A stretch of 64,000 nt of DNA. It comes from Fragum whitleyi. Taxonomy: Eukaryota; Mollusca; Bivalvia; Cardiida; Cardiidae. A program made the translations under genes and the position numbers. Shown here one piece after another: positions 56,436 through 64,000 of the stretch. The notes under the pieces are model-generated. The model made no database searches, was not told the origin of the DNA, and was given only the letters and a program-made list of their open reading frames with translations. Numbering within the stretch: the stretch's first letter is position 1; each line of letters starts with the position of its first letter. The stretch lies in assembly GCA_948146395.1 (NCBI GenBank), contig OX411556.1, positions 27,017,653-27,081,652 of the forward strand. Reading direction: 5' to 3'.

Positions 56436-57889
56436 CTTACTGTCCTCTTTTTTAAAAAAATGTTCTTGTGAATATTTCAGTCCTGTTTTGAAGATTTACT
56501 ATTCTTTCAAAAAGACGAAAAACTTTCCCCGTGCGTAAAACCTGAAATCAAACCCTATATTGGCCACAAGAGGGTGGGTAAATTATTCTCATTAACTTTT
56601 ACACCAATGTCGTTTATTTCCATTTGTTTCTTTCATTCAAATTGTAATTTCTGGAACTGAGCTGAGCGATATATTGTATGTATATACTCTCTTGTAAAAA
56701 ATATTGGCTGTAAAACTACTACTGCCTTTTTCTCTTCTTCGGATAATTTTTAGCATTTTTTCATATTTCTTTCTCCACCTCTGTATTCATTCCTTCCATC
56801 CTCCCTCCTATGCCATTTACATTCTCTCTATACCATACCCTGTATTCCACTCTGTCTCTTCTTCACTCCCTATTTCTCCGATTCCCTCTCTTTCTCCTGT
56901 CCCTTTCCCCGACTCTCTTCTCCAGACTCTCCCTCTCCTTTCGTCTCTCCTCGTTCTCTCTATCTCCCCAATCTCATCCCATCTCCTCTCCCCACTCTCT
57001 GCAACTCCTCTCGCCCCTCCTTTCTCCTCTTTCTCCCTCCTCTCTCTCTTTCCCTCTCATTGCCTCGCACATCCTCCTCTCCCTAACTCTTCGCTGATCT
57101 TGTCGCCTGTCCCTTCATTTCCATTTTCATCACGAAAGGAAATCAATGTGAGTCGAGTTCTTAGCCAGCCTTTTGTCTCTCCAAAATATACCTTCACTCT
57201 TACACCTAACTAAATACACAAACAATATAACAATAAATCACACTCTCAATCAACAGTGATATATCATAATATGTCTTTAAGCATCCACACTCACTCTCAT
57301 AGAAAAGAAACAAACCCCAAAACAAAAATGATCACAATCTGCAACGGAAATTAAGTAATATAAATTTACACCCACTCTCTTACACACATACAAAAACAAA
57401 CGAACCCACGCTCAAATAATTTCTTTAACGTAAACAAACTAGCTTTAGCATCAGGGGCTTTGGATACTATGACTAATAATTTCAACCCATAAAAATATTC
57501 CCAAAAAATATTAGCATTTAATTCCAGAAAGTTACTTTTCACATTTTTTTTGTTTAATTATTTTTTGTTGACTTTCGTTTCCTATTTTTTGTCTTTTATT
57601 TCTTCCGTATTTATTGTCTTTTTGTTTTGGATAATTGTCCTTAGTTTATTAAAACTGATATAGGTTTTACAATTTATCTTTATTTTTGCTTCATTTTGTT
57701 TGATTTAATTTTAGGATTGTTGCTGTTGAACGTTGCTTGACGAATGGATGCAGTTTTTATCGTGTTGTTTTATGACACTATTGTTGATTAATTATATGTA
57801 TTGTACATTTTGATACGTTGAATATTTAAGATACTAGTTGTTAAATAATACTTGTTCGTTTGATTTTTATTTAAACCTTAAACGTTTAT

Positions 57890-58310
57890 CATGCCCCCTT
57901 CGAAGAAGAGGGATGATAATGATTTGCACTTGTCGGTCAGTCGGTCGGTACATCGGTCGGTCCGTCTGTCCGTACATCCCCCCTGAACATATCTAAAACA
58001 GTATGCAAGCTAGGACCATGAAAGCTGATTGAGGAGAAGTGCAAAATAACCACAATTCTTTACGGTAATTAATTGAGTTATTGTCCTTTGATAATTCACA
58101 AAGAATATGCCATCAGTCTGATCTTATGGGGTGCATAAATGTTTTACAAATATCTCTTGTTTGTAAATGGAAGTTGTGCTGTAAATAAGACCAAATCCAA
58201 TTTCCACTGCAGTTACGGTGTTTTGGTTGCAATAGGACGAGGCGGTCCTAACAGGCTGTGTTAACAAAGAACAACGACGACGACAACAACAACAACAACA
58301 TAAGTTAATA
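57890..58310. repeat. Bivalve repeat insertion with TCGG and CAA runs
   Basis: Begins 'catgcccccttcgaagaagag', contains 'cttgtcggtcagtcggtcggtacatcggtcggtccgtctgtcc' and 'gctaggaccatgaaagctgat...gaggagaag', and ends with an imperfect (CAA/CGA)n run. Absent at the equivalent place in copy 1, except for a short 'cttgtcggtcgatccgtccg' remnant. Confidence 0.5.
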
Positions 58311-59023
58311 ATACAGTTAAAAACATCGATAATTTAAAAAAAGATGAATGAACTTGGAATAATTTTGGAATGAAAGTGAATGAGTATGTGGAGCGAGTTT
58401 TGAGTGAAATTTAAGGGAGGTAAACCAATATCACTAATTTTGTTCAAGATGAACAAATTTTGCGATATTTGTTACCTCCATTTAATAAAATATGCATAGA
58501 GGTACTTTGAATAGCTTTCTATGTTCTTGCGAACCTATCATACGCTTCAAAATCAATTATGTAAATGAATCGTTGATATTATCTACCGATTTCTTTCTTG
58601 AATGAAGTTGTTGATCTTATCATTCTTAGTGATTTTGGAGCGTTTTTAAATGAATGGAGCGCTGAGTGAGCGATTTAGAATGGTTTTGATCGGAATGAAT
58701 GTCAATTTCATGATGTTCTTAACTGTTATCACAAAAACACATATCATCTCTAGGTGACTAAACTACCGTATCCACACCTTGAATATAGCTGTAGATACCA
58801 CCTTTTGATAATCCGCTAACGATGTGCGACAGTTTTACGCGGTTCAGTCAGTGCATCGACTCTGTTTAAGCAGAATCATCACCGTGAGATCCTTGGAATG
58901 AAATTTTTCTCATACAATCATCATATCTTCTCAATGCTAAGTTCCCACTGCCGAATTGGTCAACTCGATTTCCTGAATTCCTTGATCAAACACGACCAAA
59001 AGGCATATATTCTTCTCAGTCTA

Positions 59024-59279
59024 GCCGCCGTCATAGCGCAGATGGTAGCGCTTAAGACAATCAATCTAGAGGTCGATAGTCCGATCCCCGGCGGCGGCAT
59101 TCATTCTTTCGGACTATTTGTCTCTCACCAATGGGTTGATAATCGTAGACCTTTATGAGTTATCAGCTTGAGGCTAGGAAAGGATGTGGTTGTACTGGTA
59201 AGAGAAATACCAGGTAACAATTGTAAGGTGCTCCAGCTGCCACGATATACCTAAAAAAAGGTTGAAGGCGGCGTAAAAC

Positions 59280-59336
<57 letters not shown>
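59024..59336 (+). mobile_element. SINE insertion with (TCAA)n tail
   Basis: Head gccgccgtcatagcgcag...gcggcggc (altered B-box 'gtccgatccc'), central part, tail 'cacgatatacctaaaaaaaggttgaaggcggcgtaaaactcc', then 13-14 TCAA units. The related element at 2,684 has the uninterrupted sequence 'ctcagtctttactcgat', so the insertion boundaries are visible directly. Confidence 0.9.
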
Positions 59337-59874
59337 CTTTACTCGATCTCAACTGACCCCTTCTCGACTTTTTACTACCCTAAATCCGTTCCGATGTCTA
59401 CTCAACCAATCCGACCTTAGCTCGATCACTTCACTCGGGGTCCCTCGGCGATTCTACGGAATAGACTTCGGGAATAATGAGGGCACAGACATTCTTAGCG
59501 AGTCATGTCGCACGTGGGTTTATTTGACGTCACAAACGTTACTGAAGGTCATCTTCAGAAAAAAACAAAATCAAAGAAGGGTTCAAACTTGACATTTTAT
59601 AATTTGATAACAAAACGCAGGGTTACCGAGTGGATCGCTTCTTGAGCCTCTCTATTTCTACACGATCGCTACCCGATCTTTTGCCCGACCACCATCCTTC
59701 CGCTTTCCACTTGATCATTTCGACCTATACTAGAGTTCTTAACGATTGCTTTCCGACAGACTCGATCTATACTAGACCTTTTCAAGATATTCCCCCGAAT
59801 ATACATCGAGAATATGCGAGTGTGGCGTGCATCAGTTTGAGTTGATCAGGATAACTGTAAAAGTAAGAAGAAAA

Positions 59875-60580
59875 ACATATATCTATCCATCGCTACCTAT
59901 CTGCTCCCTCCCATCTTCTCACTTTTTGTTTCTGCCGTCTTGATATTTTACATCTATGTATATCAAAGTACTAAAAAAATAAAGGAGTAACATCAAAGCT
60001 TTAATACCAAGCAATCGATAGCTTTAAAGATCGGTAATTCTGTCTTTGGTAATACAGTGTTGATCAAAAAGACCTTGGCTATGGACTGGCCCGTAAAAAA
60101 CCACCAAAAAATCCATTTATCTCTCATGAGACAATTTGCTGGCGTTTCCTCGTTCTCATGAATAATTAACAAAGCATTTTGATTGGTGATCTCATTTTCT
60201 GAGAGAACATCTGTTCTATTCTAATCACTTTAACGCGTCATTTCTGTTTAATTCTATCCAAAATTTCGAAACAGAACCACCGTTTTCAACGAGGTTGCTT
60301 ACTTGTGTCATAGCCGACGTCATCGGACTAATATTTTCGCTTGCCGAATTTCATTATGCATGGCAAAATTTCACTCCGTAGTTACATATTTTAAACTATA
60401 TTCGAAAAATCTTGTCTATTTGGTACTCGTCTTCGCTGTATTTTGTTACCTTGTCACATAACCGTATCGAAATTGTTTTGTGATATGGGTTTGCCCCCTT
60501 CTCCCTTTCAGAAATTCCAATATTATTTTTAGCACCTGGGCCCGTTTTACTAAACTTAATTAATCGTAACTCAAAATCAC
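59875..60580. other. Intergenic, unannotated
   Basis: No gene recognised. A minus-strand frame at 60,396-60,602 has no supporting signal. Confidence 0.3.
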
Positions 60581-60611
60581 AAATCGTACCTGGTATTTTC
60601 ATTCATTGTTA

Positions 60612-60692
60612 GATTCTGCCTTGCAATATCTCATTGGAATCGTCTTTAGAAGACGATTCCAATGAGATGATTCATGGCAGAATTCCATATTT
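60612..60692. mobile_element. Palindromic hairpin element, copy 1
   Basis: A 19-bp perfect stem (60,628-60,646 with 60,650-60,668; ATCTCATTGGAATCGTCTT) around TAG, extended by an imperfect ATTCTGCC...GGCAGAAT pairing. A second copy lies at 61,146-61,215 with similar flanks on both sides. Confidence 0.7.
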
Positions 60693-61145
60693 AGTTACTA
60701 CTGTAGAAGCAACTTAAATTTTTGACTTCGCAAAAAAATGATCGTAAGCTGTAAAACAGGCCCCTGGTCCATATTGGAGGAAATAAGCAATATTTAATAC
60801 CTTCCTTTTAATATAATTCTAAATCGTTCCATAATGATTAGCTTTTCCAGTTTTACGATGTTCCTAACTTGGCACAAATTTGTTACAGACCGACTAGATG
60901 ATGAAATACTTTAATATAAAAGCTGTCTGTAATCTGTTCTCCGAGGAGTAGGTTTGTAAAGATTTCAGAATCCCTGCTTGGTTTCGTCAAGATTGCCCAA
61001 CTTGTTTAGAAGGAGACATGTAAAGAAATTTTCGACGACGTACGCAGACAACGGATTACGGGCCCTATGTACTAAGCTCATTTGGAAAAAAAAATAATCG
61101 GAAGTCAAAATTTCAAGTCATACCTGATGTTTTCATTCATTGCTA

Positions 61146-61215
61146 GATTCTGCCTTGCGATATCTCACCGGAATCGTATTTAGAAGACGATTCCAATGAG
61201 ATGATGCATTGCAGA
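61146..61215. mobile_element. Palindromic hairpin element, copy 2
   Basis: 'gattctgccttgcgatatctcaccggaatcgtattt / agaagacgattccaatgagatgatgcattgcagaat'. Two arm mismatches relative to copy 1. It lies 200-270 bases 3' of the transporter stop codon and could be in its 3'UTR. Confidence 0.7.
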
Positions 61216-61418
61216 ATTCCATATTAAGTTACTAATGTAAAAGCAACTTTAATTTTGACTTACGGTTCTAAGGAGAGCTAGAATATATCAGACCAGGCTT
61301 CCTTGTACAAATCCGAATTAATTTTAACTCACTATTTAGTCCTGTCTCCCGCTACAACATTCACCGACGCGTATTACAGGACTTGGTAAGATTGATTTAA
61401 TCAAATGTTATAGGGAAT

Positions 61419-62446
61419 TTAATTATTTTTATTCAGGTATTTGTAAACGGCATCAACGGAAACAAACATTATCAATAATAAAACGACTAACATAATTAAC
61501 AGGTAAATATACCAATTGTAGGACACGGTACTCATAAGATGACCCGTTAACAAAGGTAGTAACATTGTTCCAACTGACGAACATACGTACAAAACGCCAG
61601 TAATTTTTCCTGTTATTCTGAGGACTTTTTCGGAAAACCAACTAAAAATAGAGGCAAAAATGGGCGACATCCCGATACCGAAAATCACAATAGATATCCA
61701 AATGAGCTCTTCAGTTCTGAAAATCACAGAAATGCTGAAACAAACGGCGCCTATGATGACCAAAATTAGATATGTCACTAAAATGCATGATTGTGTAAAA
61801 CGTTTTACGATGAATGTTGCCGTCAAGCGCCCTGCGGCAAATGATATCCAAAACACAGCAGTTGCATTTGAACCTTTTGTTTTACTCCATTTCAGTGAAT
61901 GGATTACAAACGTCATTAAAAAGCTATAAAAATGTCTCTCTGTAATGACATACAGCATTAGCATTAAGGCAACTAGAAAAGAAAACACTAGTTTTAGATT
62001 TTTAGATAAAGGATATGTTTGCATTTTTGTGGATTGGTCGGGCATTTCACGTTTGTCCATTTTCACATACACACTTCCTAGAGCGAAGAATAAAATCCCA
62101 AACAATATGGCTGTCGTCAATGATATTGAAGACGATACGATGTAGGCTGTGTGGATGCGTGTCGGCCCGTATTCTGATAATGGAATATGTGTTGAATTTA
62201 ATTCTTCCAGGGGAATGGGTGTAATAGTTGAATGGTTCAATGTTGTATTCACAGATGTAGACGTTGCATAGTTGGTGGAATTCACGAAAGACGTATTGAG
62301 CATGGTGTTTTGGGGAAGCCTTTGAGCGAGGAATGGACTTGATATGAGCGGTGAGATGATGGCCCCAAAACTGAACCCGAAATGAACTCCTTGCATAAAA
62401 GGTCCACTCTCATGTTGCCAAACGTGAAGGACATCGGTAGTACATG
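61419..62446 (-). CDS. NaGLT1/MFSD4-like MFS transporter, last coding exon
   Basis: Acceptor 'gtctctttttcag|CATGTACTACC' and stop TAA at 61,421-61,419. It encodes 341 residues after a split codon. Family landmarks: an 'HVWQHESGPFMQGVHFGFSFGA' region (family form W....PFMQ..HF.F..GA), and later 'ATAVFWISFAAGRLTATFI', the form of the conserved segment after helix 7. A Thr/Asn/Ser-rich extracellular loop with many N-x-S/T sites follows helix 5-6. Six or more later hydrophobic segments end in YKYLNKNN. Sugar or other small-solute transport at the plasma membrane is inferred from the family; the substrate is unknown. The codon split matches the upstream exon exactly (G|CA). Confidence 0.85.
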
Positions 62447-63647
62447 CTGAAAAAGAGACAAAACTGTTAGTATCTGGATAATTGATACAGTTAGTAAAAT
62501 CGAGAAATTGACATTCACTTCGGTCAAATCCATTTTAAAATCGCTCGCTCAGTGCTCCATTTAGAGCGCTAACTCTAAAACGTCACGAAATCTTTGAAAA
62601 CAATCGAAATCGTTCAATACAACCAACTTTTCATTCAAATTGATCAAATAATTCCACGGTTTTATTGACTGTTGCTGAATTTAAACGTCTGATTAATCTG
62701 TGAAGACATAAATAGGAAAGTGCATAGGGTTTTAAAGGGAAGAAATAAAATATCGCAAATTTCTCCCTCAGAATTCATTTAAAACTTGCTTCACACACTC
62801 GCTCAACATAAGTCAAGAATCATTAAAAAATCATTCAACTTTAGATATCAATGATCTATCTTTATGCGGAAATTTGAAAAAATGGAACTTTTTTCAATTT
62901 TCATAGTTCAAGGTTATTTATTTATTCTTCGACTCATTTGATAATTCCTTTGGTCTGTATACGTTATCCATGAAGGGGGTTCCTACTTACGTGCTATTTA
63001 GATTAAGAAATTTCTTTCTTCAAAGAAATAAAGAATCATTCAAAAGGCTCTTTTCAGATGTACCAAACAAAATTTGAAAACAAATTAAGAGTTAGTTAGA
63101 TCAATACAAAGATATCTTTTAGCGTTTACGCCCCTGTTTTAACATTGCTTTTACAATGTTTTATGTCCGATCATCGTTTTTTTTTTACTTGTACGACACT
63201 GACAATACACGAAAATAGCAAAGTGAAAGGCAAAAATCATAAATACAGTAAAAACAGCATTTTGAAATGATAGTGAACAAGTGTGTGGAGCGAATTTTGA
63301 ATAAAATTGTAGAGGGAAATACAATTACCCTAATTTCGACCAGATTGATCGATATAGTTGGCTCCCTTTAAGGTAGTGGAACCGTAATAGTAATAACGAT
63401 TCGGAAGTAATGAACTTAAACAGTGTTGACCAAGGTTTCCTAAGAATCTTCATTTGGAAACTCCGGTCTACTTTGTGAAAGATCACGAGTTCAAAAATGT
63501 TGCGGAACTATTATGGGTCCACTACATGTACCTTTATATATGAAAGTCATAAACCTCAATTAATACTGTAAAAGTTAATTACATGCGAATCGTTGCGGAA
63601 TTATGACGGGTCCACTATCTTAAATAAAATGACAGAAAATTACCTAC
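62447..63647 (-). other. Intron of the transporter gene
   Basis: GT-AG intron in phase 1, 1.2 kb. It contains a reversed 'gagtgagcga' repeat piece (62,550-62,800) and the palindromic TTAA-ended element near 63,368-63,623. Confidence 0.75.
63368..63535. mobile_element. Palindromic TTAA-ended MITE in the transporter intron
   Basis: TTAAGGTAGTGGAACCGTAATAG at the left. The inverted half '...gttgcggaactattatgggtccactac' is followed by an altered end. A further partial right half ('cgttgcggaattatgacgggtccactatcttaa', to 63,623) follows. Same family as the elements upstream of exon 1a/1b. Confidence 0.65.
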
Positions 63648-63861
63648 CTGCATCAATGGCACCGCTGAAAATTCCGCCAAGTATATGTATTATCAACATG
63701 ACGGCGTAGGCGGTACACAGTGGCGTCATTGCGGTCGTCACAGCAAGACCAATCAACAGGAAAATGAAAACAGTAAGTCTGTTCATACGGTCATACATTG
63801 CACCACCACATAATGAGCCTAGAAGATTTCTGAAAAGATTCGAAACAGAGCCTTTTTCCAT
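63648..63861 (-). CDS. NaGLT1/MFSD4-like MFS transporter, upstream coding exon
   Basis: Donor GATGCAG|GTAGGT on the minus strand, phase 1. Encodes 71 residues from the first in-frame Met: an MFS motif-A-like 'GGAMYDRMNR', then two hydrophobic helices ending GGIFSGAIDA, the family's conserved G.IDA/T before the exon junction. With the last exon it gives 413 residues, roughly 70-100 fewer than vertebrate family members, lacking helix 1. A possible acceptor (attttcag) at 63,921 would put an in-frame TGA (63,912-63,910) before this Met, plus a 10-codon upstream ORF. So the start is uncertain: a true short form, or a further upstream exon using a downstream acceptor. Confidence 0.75.
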
Positions 63862-64000
63862 AGGTAATGGATATTTATGTATCGTTATCTTTTTGACGAA
63901 AATGCCGATTCAGCCATGATCTGAAAATAATCAGTTCAGACGAGATCGAGAAAAAAAAACGGCGTTAAGGTCAAGCACAAAAATAGTAACTTTGCACAAA

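Larger units (their letters stand above)
56620..59870. repeat. Dispersed ~3 kb element, copy 2
   Basis: Same orientation and order as 640-3,250. Differences include a bivalve repeat insertion at about 57,890-58,310, an extra 'aagggaggtaa' segment (58,380-58,700) and a SINE at 59,024-59,336. Frames are not conserved between copies. Confidence 0.65.

Noticed and set aside
61660..62224. Plus-strand open frames opposite the transporter
   Set aside because: Shadows of the minus-strand exon, which has clear family motifs and correct splice signals.

Overview
The window looks like nuclear DNA from a mollusc, most likely a bivalve. It is AT-rich and mostly non-coding, with exons that are short and far apart. 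Many of the repeats resemble ones I know from bivalve genomes: tRNA-headed SINEs ending in a 'GGCGTAAAAC' motif with a (TCAA)n tail, 'atgccccc...gatgcgggggcat' elements, 'gtgagcgat...cctcttgt' repeat ends and G-poor 'CCTACACAATCACA' minisatellites. The species call is recognition from memory, not a database result. Only two protein-coding genes can be supported, and nothing looks bacterial.

Gene 1 (+ strand, about 10.2-51.6 kb) is reconstructed from eight short exons whose splice sites and phases all fit. They give a complete 225-residue acidic protein that I do not recognise. It opens with an N-myristoylation consensus (MGNSSNEE) and a long basic stretch. Two consecutive exons each begin with the same amphipathic helix (IA..VV.ESL.KI), whose spacing resembles the PKA regulatory-subunit-binding helix of A-kinase anchoring proteins. 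The first coding exon occurs twice, 11.1 kb apart. The two copies are identical over all 78 coding bases although their flanks have diverged, and each has a promoter-like region with a CRE (TGACGTCA) and an RFX-like half-site (CCTAGCAAC). This is the most interesting unit in the window.

Gene 2 (- strand, 61.4-63.9 kb) is the 3' part, possibly all, of a major facilitator superfamily transporter like NaGLT1/MFSD4. It has two exons joined in phase 1. The predicted 413-residue product lacks the usual first transmembrane helix, so a further exon may lie beyond the window.

Layout. 0-8 kb: bivalve repeats, one copy of a ~3 kb dispersed element, and a ~150-bp tandem array. 8.2-11.4 and 18.8-22.6 kb: the two copies of the promoter/exon-1 duplication. 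11-18.5 kb: LINE remains, minisatellite, and a 48-bp inverted-repeat pair. 22.6-36.9 kb (inside the large intron): minisatellite blocks, a 4.6-kb element with terminal inverted repeats, a degraded LINE reverse transcriptase, an hAT-like element, and a second inverted-repeat element with a LINE inserted in it. 37-51.6 kb: exons 2-8, split by a 7-kb cluster of interlocked inverted repeats. 51.8-54.4 kb: GATA and GA microsatellites. 56.6-59.9 kb: second copy of the ~3 kb element, with a clean SINE insertion. 60.6-64 kb: the transporter gene and small palindromic elements.
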